In this document: positions 1-6,986 of the stretch, in pieces
Layout of the letters: every line of letters begins with the position of its first letter
How positions within the stretch are numbered: the stretch's first letter is position 1
Source: DASYQD01 sp036005845
GTDB taxonomy: Bacteria > Acidobacteriota > Thermoanaerobaculia > Multivoradales > JAIOJS01
Direction: 5' to 3'
Length of the DNA: 14,019 bases
Assembly: GCA_036005845.1 (NCBI GenBank)
Contig: DASYQD010000182.1
Coordinates: 1-14,019 of the forward strand
Program-made: the position numbers and the translations under genes
The notes under the pieces: generated by a model
What the model was told of the DNA's origin: nothing
What the model saw: the letters and a program-made list of their open reading frames with translations, nothing else
The model's database searches: none

Positions 1-1
1 C

Positions 2-757
2 AAGGAGCACTGGCTCGACGTCATCCCGCCGCTCGCCGCTGCCGGCTTCCAGGTCGTGGCGCCCGACCTCCCTGGCTTCGGCGCCAACTTCCCCGATCCC
101 GACGGCCAGTTCGACGCCACCTCGCTGGCCAAGCAGATGCGCAGCTTCGCCAAGAACGCCGGCCTGGTGTCCTTCCACCTCGTCGGCCACTCGATCGGCG
201 CCATCATCGCCGCGAGCTACGCCTACGCCTCGCCCACCGAGGTCGCGAGCCTCGTGCTCATCGAGCCGCTCGGCGTCAGCGGCCCGGGCGAGAGCGACTT
301 CGACCGCCAGCTCAAGAACCACCGCAACCCGTTCCTCATCGGCAAGGCCGAGCAATACGACCAGCTGCTTGCCTACGCCACCGTCACCCCGCCGCAGATG
401 CAGGCGGCCCGCAAGCGGCGGCGGGCGGAGGGGCTGGCGAACAACCGGCCGTTCTACCAGCTCGTCTGGTCGAAGCTGCTCGAGGGCGAGCGCGCCCACA
501 TCCTCGACCTCGTCCTGCCCGAGCTCAAGAAGAAGACGCTCGTCGTGCTCGGCGCCAAGAGCCGCGTCGTCAACTCGGCCACCGGCAAGATGCTCGAGAT
601 CCGCATGCCCGACGCGCGCGTCGGCATCATCGCCGATGCCGGCCACTGGGTGATGCTCGAGAAGTCGAAGGAGGTGGCCGACATGCTGATCTCCTTCTAC
701 CGCGGCGGCGGTCCCGCGAAGTCGGCGCGCAAGGCAGCGCCGGCGGCGGCCGAGTAG
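2..757 (+). CDS. Alpha/beta hydrolase fold protein, 5' end missing (partial)
   Basis: The reading frame is open from base 2 to a TAG at 755-757, giving 251 residues. The true start and the first beta strands (usually about 30-40 residues) lie outside the window. The visible part opens with the conserved W...PPLA..GF stretch and the VVAPDLPGFG loop. It continues with the nucleophile elbow GHSIG (Ser codon 191-193), a helical cap region and the catalytic His in DAGHWVMLEK (codon 644-646). This is the MhpC/haloperoxidase-like layout of hydrolases acting on esters, C-C bonds or similar; the substrate cannot be read from the sequence. One oddity is that the loop which normally carries the catalytic Asp (GxxD) reads GAKSRVV, with Ser at 560-562. 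A Glu in VLIEPLG (codon 263-265) may replace it. The C-terminus ends in a Lys/Ala-rich tail. Fold confidence is high; activity is uncertain. Confidence 0.9.
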   Translation, partial: KEHWLDVIPPLAAAGFQVVAPDLPGFGANFPDPDGQFDATSLAKQMRSFAKNAGLVSFHLVGHSIGAIIAASYAYASPTEVASLVLIEPLGVSGPGESDFDRQLKNHRNPFLIGKAEQYDQLLAYATVTPPQMQAARKRRRAEGLANNRPFYQLVWSKLLEGERAHILDLVLPELKKKTLVVLGAKSRVVNSATGKMLEIRMPDARVGIIADAGHWVMLEKSKEVADMLISFYRGGGPAKSARKAAPAAAE

Positions 758-779
758 CGGAACGTTCGCCGGCGCCGAA

Positions 780-795
780 CGCCGGTGCTCCGGCG
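780..795. other. Short GC hairpin downstream of the hydrolase gene
   Basis: A 6-bp stem CGCCGG/CCGGCG closes a TGCT tetraloop in the 98-bp gap between two codirectional genes. No T-tract follows. It could be a weak terminator or attenuation structure for the upstream gene, or chance in GC-rich DNA. Confidence 0.25.
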
Positions 796-804
796 ACCGC
801 CGGC

Positions 805-810
805 TACACT
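805..810 (+). promoter_or_regulatory. Possible -10 element (TACACT) upstream of the small secreted protein
   Basis: The context is GGCTACACT, with 45 nt between the hexamer and the ATG at 856. It matches the sigma-70 -10 consensus at 4 of 6 positions. No convincing -35 lies 16-18 nt upstream, so support is weak. A similar hexamer at 11637-11642 sits almost the same distance before another start codon. Confidence 0.2.
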
Positions 811-855
811 GATGTTGGCCGCAGCCGCGGCCGCCCACCTCGAGGAGATCCCCGC

Positions 856-1392
856 ATGACCGTCGATCGCCGTCGCGTCTCCCGCTGCCGCCTCGTCCGC
901 TCGGCCGCCGCGCTCCTCTGCCTGCTCGCGGCGCTCGCGCCCGCCGCCCACGCCGCCACGCGCGGACCGTCGACCAAGGAGGAGCGCGACAAGGCAGTGC
1001 AGCTCACCACCATGCTCGAGAGCACACCGTGGAGCGAGGAGGCGCCCGCCGCGCGGCAGTGGCTGATGAGTTTCCTCTCGGAGGCGCCGGACCTCACCGT
1101 CAAGCGCTGCCTCAGCCTCTTCGGCGCCCCCAGCGAGCGCACCGGCATCCCCGCCGAGGTCCTCGACCAGCAGCTCTTCTCCGGCGCCGCGCACAACTTC
1201 CAGCACGCCGACGAGAGCCCCGGCAGCACCGGCACCTTCGTCGCCGGCCTGCGCGGCGCGCTCGCCGCCTACTCGGCGTGGCGCGCGCACGGCGGTCTCG
1301 ACGCGGTGCCGCGGCTCGACGCGCTGGTGAAGATCGACAAGGACGGCCAGCTCGAGGCCTACGTGCGCGAGCGCGGGCGCAACTGCCGCTGA
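856..1392 (+). CDS. Small secreted protein of unknown function
   Basis: This encodes 178 residues starting at ATG 856, with an AGGAG ribosome binding site at 843-847 and 8 nt spacing. The N-terminus is a Sec signal peptide: an Arg-rich n-region (residues 1-15), a hydrophobic core (about 16-28) and a likely AHA cleavage site near residue 33. The mature part, about 145 residues, is mostly predicted helical and charged. It has two cysteines (Cys85 and the penultimate Cys177), which could form a disulfide in the periplasm. I recognise no enzymatic motif or family. Third codon positions are G/C-rich as in the neighbours, and the signal peptide plus RBS make it a real gene. It follows the hydrolase in the same direction after 98 nt and is followed by a strong hairpin. 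Co-transcription with the hydrolase is possible but not shown. Confidence 0.8.
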   Translation: MTVDRRRVSRCRLVRSAAALLCLLAALAPAAHAATRGPSTKEERDKAVQLTTMLESTPWSEEAPAARQWLMSFLSEAPDLTVKRCLSLFGAPSERTGIPAEVLDQQLFSGAAHNFQHADESPGSTGTFVAGLRGALAAYSAWRAHGGLDAVPRLDALVKIDKDGQLEAYVRERGRNCR

Positions 1393-1398
1393 CGCAGA

Positions 1399-1432
1399 GA
1401 GCCCCGCGCAGCAGCAGTGCCGCGCGGGGCTC
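1399..1432. terminator. Strong GC hairpin between convergent genes, probable bidirectional terminator
   Basis: An 11-bp perfect inverted repeat GAGCCCCGCGC / GCGCGGGGCTC (1399-1409 and 1422-1432) encloses a 12-nt loop. It starts 6 nt after the stop of the upstream + gene and lies 48 nt beyond the stop of the convergent - gene, so it could serve both. No clear T-run follows on either side. A classical intrinsic terminator is therefore not fully met, but the position and stem strength argue for a transcription end or mRNA 3' protection. Confidence 0.6.
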
Positions 1433-1480
1433 GATGGACGCCTGGACGAGCTCCAGACGTCGCCGATCAGCCGTGGTTCC

Positions 1481-4400
1481 CTAGCTTCGCCGCAGGGCCA
1501 CCACGCCCGCTCCGGCGAGCAGCAGCCCGAGCAGCATCAGCGCCCACTCCGACAGCGTCGGGATGCCCGGGATCTCGCCGCTGCCGGCGATGAAGATCGT
1601 CGCGTCGCCGACCGGGGCGGTGGCCGGATCATCGGTCAGCAGGACGCTCTCGTTGGTGCCGTTGACGTCGGCATCGTAGTTCGCCGTGCCCTGGTTGGAG
1701 ATCGGCGTGCCGGCGAGGCCGGAGGCGATCGTCGCCGGGATGGTGATCGTCACCGAGCCGCTCGGTGCGATAGTGCCGTTCCAGGTCACCGGGTTGACGC
1801 CGGGGCCGGAGACGGTGCCGGTGCTGGCGGTCGGCGTCCCCACGGTGAGCCCCGCCGGCAGCGTGTCGGTGAACTCGTTGCCGGGGTTGTCGAGCTGCGT
1901 CCCGGTGCCGGTGTTGGTGAGGGTGATGGTGTAGGTCACCGTGCCGGGCGAGTTCTGGTTGCCGCCGGTGATCGCCTTGGTGGCGGTGAGATTGACGGTG
2001 AGCGCCGGAGCGTTGCACACCGCCGGCGTGATGTTCAACGAGAAGGCCCGGATGTTGCCGATGTCGCCGATGAAGAAGTCGGTGGCGTGCAGCTCCCAGA
2101 TGCCGGTGATCGCCTCGCCGGCGAAGGCGGCGAGCGGGCTGGCCGGCTGCCAGGTTCCGGTGAAGGGCGCCGTGGTCGCCGTCTGGATGTTGGTCCCCGC
2201 GGTGTCGTCGAGCACGATCTGGCAGAAGTTGTTGCCGCCGCCGTCGATGCGGTTGATGATCGTCAACAGCGTCCCGCTCGGGGACTTGAGGTCGATCTGC
2301 AGGTCGTTGGCGAAGGTGTGGTCGATGCCGACCGTGGTCGAGGCGGCGGTGGTGTTGCAGACCGTGCCGTCGATGCTGGCCTCGAGGCTCACCAGGTTGC
2401 CGGGAGAGACGATCGGCAGCAGGGCCACCGCGGTGGGCCCGGCGACGTTGCCACCCGCGCTGTCGAGAATGGGCACCGGCGGTCCGGCGTAGCTGAAGGC
2501 GATCGGCGCGCCCGGCGAGCCGGTGGAGAGCGAGAAGTTGAACACCTGCGGGCTGGGGCCGCCGGTGTAGGTGACGGTGAGCGTAAAGTCGATGCTGACG
2601 CCGCACGCCGCCGCCGGACCAACCGAGAAGCGATAGAGCGTGTTGTTGTTCGCCGAAACGGTGGGCGCGAGGTCGGGATAGGTCGAGTTGGCCTGCGTGA
2701 CCGTGACGCCGAGCGTCGAGGTGCTCAGCACGGCGCTGATCGCCGTGGCGTTGATGCCGCCGACGTTGGTGAGCGGCACCGCGAGGTCCCAGGTCTCGTT
2801 GGGCTCGATGAAGGCGTCGCCGTCGCCGGTGAACTGAGTCGGCACCGGCGTGCCGTCGTCGAGGAAGGCCTGGGGAGAGGCGCCGCAGGCGGCGAGGAAC
2901 GGCGAGGCCATGACGATGCCGGCGCCAGTGTCCTTGTCGACGCCCGCGGCCTCGATGTCGATGGCGCTGCTGGTCAGCGCGGTGCGCAGCGCCGCCGGGG
3001 TGATCGCCGGCACCGCCTGCTTGCACAGCGCCGCCAGCGCGGCGGCGTGCGGCGCGGCGGCCGAGGTGCCGTAGAAGGGGTTGAAGCCGGGCGCCGCGCA
3101 GGAGACGCCGTCGGCGGCGGTGATGTCGGGCTTCTGGCGCACGACGCCGCCGGTGCTGGTGCGGTTGCCCGGCGTGATCTCGACGCCGGTCGGGCTGAGG
3201 ATGATGCGACGCAGACCGTCGGAGGTGAAGCTCTCGCTCTCGTTGGCGGAAGTGAAGAGGCCCGGGTACGGGCCGTCCGGCGTGACGCCGTCGAACGACG
3301 CCGCCGCCGGCGTGGCTGCCGTGCTGAACGCCGCGGCAGCGGCGCTGTGGCCGCGGGTGGCGCCGCCGGTGACCAGGGCGTCGTCGAGCTCGCCGCGGAA
3401 GACGATGAGGTTCATCATCGGCTGGCTGCTCGTCGAGCCGGCGGCGAACTTGTCGATCAGCAGGCGCTCGCCGCCGAAGGTGCCGCCGCCGATGAACTCG
3501 ATCGGGAAGTCGTTGCCGCCGCTGCCGTCCTGAATGTCGGTGCTGGCGTCGAAGATCGTCGTCAGCCCGCCGTCCATGTCGTAGAGGTCGAAGTCGGTGG
3601 AGGCGATGCCGTTGACGAGGTCGTAGTGTTCGGCCCAGATGAGCAGCGGCGGGTTGCCGCCGCCGAACTCGACGAGGATCGAGTTGCCGCCGTCGCCGAA
3701 GTTGTGCAGGTTGGCGCCGGCGAGCGGGGCCGGGTCGGGCGCGCCGGTGGCGAGGAAGTCGCCCTCCCACGTGCCGGCGGTGAGGTCGGTGGTGTTGCCC
3801 TCGTTGCCCGCCGAAGAGAAGTAGATGACGCCGTTGCCGGTCACCGTGTTGACGGCCTGCGCCACCGGACTGTCCTGGAAGGGCGACTCGTCGAGGTAGA
3901 TGACGTCGTCGACGATGATGGTGCAGCCATCGGTGGCGAGATCGAGGATGTTCTGCGCGAACTGCGCCTCGCTGGTGAAGGCGGTGGCGAAGCCCTCGGC
4001 GGCGCCGGGCGCCAGGTCGTGGACGATCTCGAGCATCGCCGAGCCCTCGTCGCCGCCGCTGCCCGCCTGGCCCGGCAGCACGTCGACGGGGTTGGCGACG
4101 TCGCCGGTGCCCTGCAGCGCGACGATCGAGTCGACGGCATCGGAGAGCACGCAGACCTTCTGGCCGGTGCCGTTGACGCCGTAGAAGCTGCGTGCCGCGG
4201 GGCCGCCGTGCGTGGCATCGCCTTCGGAGACGTTGACGGCGTTCTTGTAGGGCGGAATGAACTCGCGGATCTGCTTGACGCTGGCGCTGGCCGCCAGCGA
4301 CTCGAGGTTCTGCAGCGGCATGCGGCCGGTGATGCGCTGGAAGCGCCTGCTGGTGCTCCTCACCGTACCGCCGAGCGCCTCCATCTGCTGCATGACGCTC

Positions 4401-4786
4401 TTCGCCTGGTCGAGGCTGGTGGCAATGACGTCGACCGCGACGCGGCCGTCGGCCTCGTTGTGCACGAAACGGAAGTCGGGGAGCTGGGCGGTGCGATCGT
4501 CGCTGCGCAGCTTGAGGATCCCGAGGTAGAGCCGCGAGCCGATCTTGCGCTGCACGGCCGAGCGGGTGGTCTTGATGTCGCGCAGCACGTTCATCTGCGC
4601 CTCGGCCGAGGCGGCCAGCCGCGGCGGCGCGCCGGCGGCCTTGGCGCGCACCTCTTGCGGCTTGGCGCGCATGGCCGCGGCCGCGGCGACGCCGGCGGTG
4701 GCGACGAGCAGCGCGAAGACCGCGATAGCGTAGAGAAGGAGCGAGGTGCGGGACGGGCGTTGCGAAGGCGTTGTTGCCTGGCTCAC
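1481..4786 (-). CDS. Secreted S8/S53-type serine peptidase with P domain, DUF11-like domain and IPTL-CTERM anchor
   Basis: This encodes 1101 residues from a GTG start (4784-4786), supported by AGGGAG 5 nt upstream. In order it has an N-terminal signal/anchor (about 15-38), a propeptide-like region (about 60-180), a peptidase core (about 200-630), a linker, a proprotein-convertase-type P domain (about 775-920), and a DUF11-like beta domain (about 930-1050). The C-terminus has a sorting signal: IPTLSEW at 1075-1081, a hydrophobic helix, then RRS. Active-site candidates are Asp216 (VLSDAVD), Glu247 (GDEGSAML) where subtilisins carry the HGT histidine, Asn328 in SSAGNEG (oxyanion hole) and Ser575 in GTSAAAPH. 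It is probably exported and processed by an exosortase-like system (exosortase H is the family linked to IPTL tags); none is encoded here. It likely degrades or matures extracellular proteins. The gene is divergent from the GH47 gene. Family confidence is high; details of the catalytic triad are inferred. Confidence 0.9.
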   Translation of the reverse strand: MSQATTPSQRPSRTSLLLYAIAVFALLVATAGVAAAAAMRAKPQEVRAKAAGAPPRLAASAEAQMNVLRDIKTTRSAVQRKIGSRLYLGILKLRSDDRTAQLPDFRFVHNEADGRVAVDVIATSLDQAKSVMQQMEALGGTVRSTSRRFQRITGRMPLQNLESLAASASVKQIREFIPPYKNAVNVSEGDATHGGPAARSFYGVNGTGQKVCVLSDAVDSIVALQGTGDVANPVDVLPGQAGSGGDEGSAMLEIVHDLAPGAAEGFATAFTSEAQFAQNILDLATDGCTIIVDDVIYLDESPFQDSPVAQAVNTVTGNGVIYFSSAGNEGNTTDLTAGTWEGDFLATGAPDPAPLAGANLHNFGDGGNSILVEFGGGNPPLLIWAEHYDLVNGIASTDFDLYDMDGGLTTIFDASTDIQDGSGGNDFPIEFIGGGTFGGERLLIDKFAAGSTSSQPMMNLIVFRGELDDALVTGGATRGHSAAAAAFSTAATPAAASFDGVTPDGPYPGLFTSANESESFTSDGLRRIILSPTGVEITPGNRTSTGGVVRQKPDITAADGVSCAAPGFNPFYGTSAAAPHAAALAALCKQAVPAITPAALRTALTSSAIDIEAAGVDKDTGAGIVMASPFLAACGASPQAFLDDGTPVPTQFTGDGDAFIEPNETWDLAVPLTNVGGINATAISAVLSTSTLGVTVTQANSTYPDLAPTVSANNNTLYRFSVGPAAACGVSIDFTLTVTYTGGPSPQVFNFSLSTGSPGAPIAFSYAGPPVPILDSAGGNVAGPTAVALLPIVSPGNLVSLEASIDGTVCNTTAASTTVGIDHTFANDLQIDLKSPSGTLLTIINRIDGGGNNFCQIVLDDTAGTNIQTATTAPFTGTWQPASPLAAFAGEAITGIWELHATDFFIGDIGNIRAFSLNITPAVCNAPALTVNLTATKAITGGNQNSPGTVTYTITLTNTGTGTQLDNPGNEFTDTLPAGLTVGTPTASTGTVSGPGVNPVTWNGTIAPSGSVTITIPATIASGLAGTPISNQGTANYDADVNGTNESVLLTDDPATAPVGDATIFIAGSGEIPGIPTLSEWALMLLGLLLAGAGVVALRRS

Positions 4787-4791
4787 GGCAG

Positions 4792-4797
4792 CTCCCT
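4792..4797 (-). promoter_or_regulatory. Ribosome binding site that fixes the GTG start of the peptidase gene
   Basis: On the - strand AGGGAG lies 5 nt before GTG at 4786-4784. It supports this non-ATG start, which also places the hydrophobic signal segment at the expected distance from the N-terminus. Confidence 0.6.
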
Positions 4798-4884
4798 GGT
4801 CAACCGACCTTGATTGGTCAGCCGGCCGGCGGGATCCGATTCGCGAGACGCCGTCGATCGCCGCTGGCTGTGCTGTACGGATGA

Positions 4885-4890
4885 AGAGGA
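4885..4890 (+). promoter_or_regulatory. Ribosome binding site choosing the GH47 start
   Basis: AGAGGA lies 8 nt before ATG 4899. The in-frame ATG at 4881 and more upstream starts lack a comparable site. Starting at 4899 gives a standard lipoprotein signal peptide. Confidence 0.5.
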
Positions 4891-4898
4891 TCGAAGCT

Positions 4899-6326
4899 AT
4901 GCGAACGTGCGAATCCCGTCAATCCGCGTCCGTCCTACGGAGGGCTCCGTCCCGCGGCCTCGCGCTGCTCGTCCTGGTCCTGGTCCCCCTCCTCGCTCTC
5001 GCCTGCGCCGGCTCGCGGCCGCCGGCCGCGCCGCCGGCGGCGCCCACCGTCGACCGCGCCGCGCTCGCCGCCCAGGTGCGCGGCGAGCTGCTCCATTCCT
5101 GGCAGGCCTACGAACGGCTCGCCTGGGGCCACGACGAGCTGCGGCCGCTGTCGCGCACGGTGCGCGACTGGTACGGCGAGCCGCTGCTGATGACGCCGGT
5201 CGACTCCCTCGACACGCTCCTTCTCGCCGGCCTGCCCGAGGAGGCGGCGAAGGCGCAAGCGCTCATCGCCAAGCGCCTCTCGTTCGACCGCGACGCCTCG
5301 GTGCAAGTCTTCGAGGTCACCATCCGCCTGCTCGGCGGGCTGCTCGCCGGCTACCAGATGACCGGCGACCGCCGGCTGCTGGTCCTCGCCGAGGACCTCG
5401 GCAGCCGCCTGCTCCCGGCCTTCGACTCCCCCACCGGCATGCCGTACCGCTTCGTCAACCTGCGCACCGGAGCGACCAGCGATCCGCACAGCAATCCGGC
5501 GGAGATCGGCACGCTGCTGCTCGAATTCGGCACGCTCGCGAAGCTCACCGGCAAGCCGGTCTTCTACGACCGGCCGAAGCGCGCGGTCGTCGAGCTCTAC
5601 CGTCGGCGGTCGCCCATCGGCCTCGTCGGCGAGGAGATCGACGTCGAGAGCGGTGAGTGGCGCAGCCCCAACAGCCACGTCGGCGGCGCCATCGATTCCT
5701 GGTACGAGTACCTGCTCAAGTGCGAGCGGCTCTTCGGCGACGCAGACTGCGGCCGCATGTGGCGCGAAAGCGAGGGCGCGCTCAATCGCTATCTCGCCGA
5801 CGAGGCGCCGAGCGGCCTCTGGTACGGCCAGGTCGACATGACGACCGGCGAGCGTACGGCCGCCGAGTTCGGTGCGCTGCACGCGTTTCTGCCCGGGGTC
5901 TTGGCCCTCGGCGGAGACATCGATCATGCGCGCCGGCTGCAGCAATCGGCGTTCGCCATGTGGCAGCTCCACGGCATCGAGCCCGAGGTGCTCGACTACC
6001 GCGCCATGAAGGTCCTCTACCCGGGATACAAGCTGCGGCCGGAGATCGTCGAGTCGGCGTACGTGCTCTACAGGAAGACGGGCGATCCGCGGTACCTCGA
6101 GATGGGCCGCACCTTCCTCGCGGCCCTCGTCGCGCACTGCCGCACGTCCGACGGCTACACCGTCGTCGACGACGTCACCACGATGAAGCAGGGCGACCTG
6201 ATGCCGAGCTACTTCCTCGCCGAGACGCTCAAGTACCTCTACCTGCTCTTCGCGCCCGAGGGCACACTCGACTTCGACGCCGTCGTCTTCAACACCGAGG
6301 CCCATCCGCTGCGGCGGACCTGGTGA
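4899..6326 (+). CDS. Glycoside hydrolase family 47 (class I alpha-mannosidase-like) lipoprotein
   Basis: This encodes 475 residues. The N-terminus is a lipoprotein signal peptide, with a hydrophobic run LALLVLVLVPLLALA ending at Cys36, then a Pro/Ala linker to about residue 50. The rest follows GH47 nearly end to end: WYGEPLLMTPVDSLDTLLLAGL, the FE pair with Glu139, IRLLGGLLAGY, DLGSRLLPAFDSPTG.PY, AEIGTLLLEF, DSWYEYLLK with Asp266, LRPEIVES with Glu382, and the terminal FNTEAHPL with Thr466, the residue that binds calcium in characterised members. Glu139, Asp266 and Glu382 match the three conserved catalytic acids of the family. GH47 enzymes remove alpha-1,2-linked mannose by inversion and need calcium. 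The protein is probably anchored to the outer membrane or periplasmic face and trims mannose-containing glycans. The family is mainly eukaryotic, with a minority of bacterial members. A SnoaL-like gene follows after 74 nt. Substrate specificity is inferred from the family only. Confidence 0.92.
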   Translation: MRTCESRQSASVLRRAPSRGLALLVLVLVPLLALACAGSRPPAAPPAAPTVDRAALAAQVRGELLHSWQAYERLAWGHDELRPLSRTVRDWYGEPLLMTPVDSLDTLLLAGLPEEAAKAQALIAKRLSFDRDASVQVFEVTIRLLGGLLAGYQMTGDRRLLVLAEDLGSRLLPAFDSPTGMPYRFVNLRTGATSDPHSNPAEIGTLLLEFGTLAKLTGKPVFYDRPKRAVVELYRRRSPIGLVGEEIDVESGEWRSPNSHVGGAIDSWYEYLLKCERLFGDADCGRMWRESEGALNRYLADEAPSGLWYGQVDMTTGERTAAEFGALHAFLPGVLALGGDIDHARRLQQSAFAMWQLHGIEPEVLDYRAMKVLYPGYKLRPEIVESAYVLYRKTGDPRYLEMGRTFLAALVAHCRTSDGYTVVDDVTTMKQGDLMPSYFLAETLKYLYLLFAPEGTLDFDAVVFNTEAHPLRRTW

Positions 6327-6400
6327 ACGCCCGCCACGGCAATCGCTGCGACTCGACCGATCGCCGCTCGGCTCCGTATCGCACCAAACGAGGAGGACCC

Positions 6401-6892
6401 ATGAACCGCATCGCCATCGCCATGCTTGCCTGCCTGCTGCTCGCTCCTGCCGCCTTCGCTTCTTCGCACACCGAGATGGACGCGGCGGCCGGCGCCAAGG
6501 CCGTCGTCGACCAGTTCAACAAGATCTTCGAGAGCGAGGACATGGCGGCGTTCGACCGCATCTTCGCGCACGACGCCGACGCGGTGAGCTTCGGCACCGA
6601 CGCCGCCGAGCGCTTCGTCGGCTACGACGCTCTCCGCAAGTCGGTCGAGGCGCAGTTCGCCTCCTTCGACGGCAGCAAGCTCACCGTGCGCGACGAGGTG
6701 GTGAAGGCGAGCCGCGGCGGCGACGCCGCCTGGTTTTCCGAGGTGGTCGATTGGGATACCAAGGCGGGCGGCCAGCCGGTGAGCCTGAAGGGCTGCCGCT
6801 TCACCGGCGTGCTCGAGAAGCGCGACGGCGCGTGGAAGGTCGTGCAGTTCCACGCCTCGATGCCGGTCCAGGGCCAAGCCGCCCAGTATTGA
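6401..6892 (+). CDS. Secreted SnoaL/DUF4440-like (NTF2-fold) protein
   Basis: This encodes 163 residues from ATG 6401, preceded by AGGAGGA at 6391-6397. The site is strong but sits unusually close, 3-4 nt from the ATG. The first 20 residues form a signal peptide with cleavage likely after AFA. The mature protein has the SnoaL_3/DUF4440 pattern: an N-terminal helix (AVVDQFNKIFESEDMAAFDR), the HDADAVSFGTDAAERFVGYDAL segment, and the terminal beta strands RFTGVLEKRDGAWKVVQFH. This cone-shaped NTF2-like fold serves as a small enzyme (isomerase, hydrolase), a ligand binder or a non-catalytic partner; nothing here decides among these. It lies 74 nt after the GH47 gene with no clear terminator between, so co-transcription is possible. 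Its 3' end faces a large palindrome and the convergent efflux operon. Confidence 0.85.
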   Translation: MNRIAIAMLACLLLAPAAFASSHTEMDAAAGAKAVVDQFNKIFESEDMAAFDRIFAHDADAVSFGTDAAERFVGYDALRKSVEAQFASFDGSKLTVRDEVVKASRGGDAAWFSEVVDWDTKAGGQPVSLKGCRFTGVLEKRDGAWKVVQFHASMPVQGQAAQY

Positions 6893-6901
6893 CGCGCGAC
6901 G

Positions 6902-6938
6902 ATCGAGATCGCTTCGTCGCTTCGCTCCTCGCGATGAC
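6902..6938 (-). repeat. Left arm of intergenic palindromic element
   Basis: Read on the - strand this 37-nt arm begins GTCATCGCGAG and ends GAAGCGATCTCGAT, the same two blocks as the arm at 6987-7017. They are separated by 12 nt here and 6 nt there. The extra 6 nt arise from a repeated GCTTCG unit. The motif resembles a short intergenic repeat seen scattered in many environmental genomes, often mis-translated as a peptide containing REERSDEAI. Confidence 0.75.
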
Positions 6939-6986
6939 CTCCCAACTGACGAGGCCGTCGCGAGTCTGAGCGAAATCGACTTCGGT

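Larger units (their letters stand above)
4787..4898. promoter_or_regulatory. Divergent intergenic region between peptidase and GH47 genes
   Basis: These 112 bp must hold the promoters of both divergent genes, unless they overlap the coding ends. I find no convincing -35/-10 pair. Two symmetric sequences are visible: GACC-6 nt-GGTC at 4806-4819 and the palindrome GCCGGCCGGC at 4821-4830. Either could be an operator, but both are short and may be chance. Confidence 0.3.

Noticed and set aside
2087..4813. A 908-codon open frame on the + strand opposite the peptidase gene
   Set aside because: Its product is Arg/Gly/Val-rich low-complexity sequence without domains. It is the usual antisense shadow of a GC-rich gene.
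4746..4898. N-terminal extension of the GH47 protein to an upstream start
   Set aside because: It would put 51 residues before a lipoprotein signal and overlap the divergent gene. The RBS and signal peptide favour 4899.
6622..6945. A - strand frame starting MGGHREERSDEAIS
   Set aside because: Its start is just the translation of the palindromic repeat and the rest is antisense to the SnoaL-like gene. It was used as a clue to the repeat, not as a gene.
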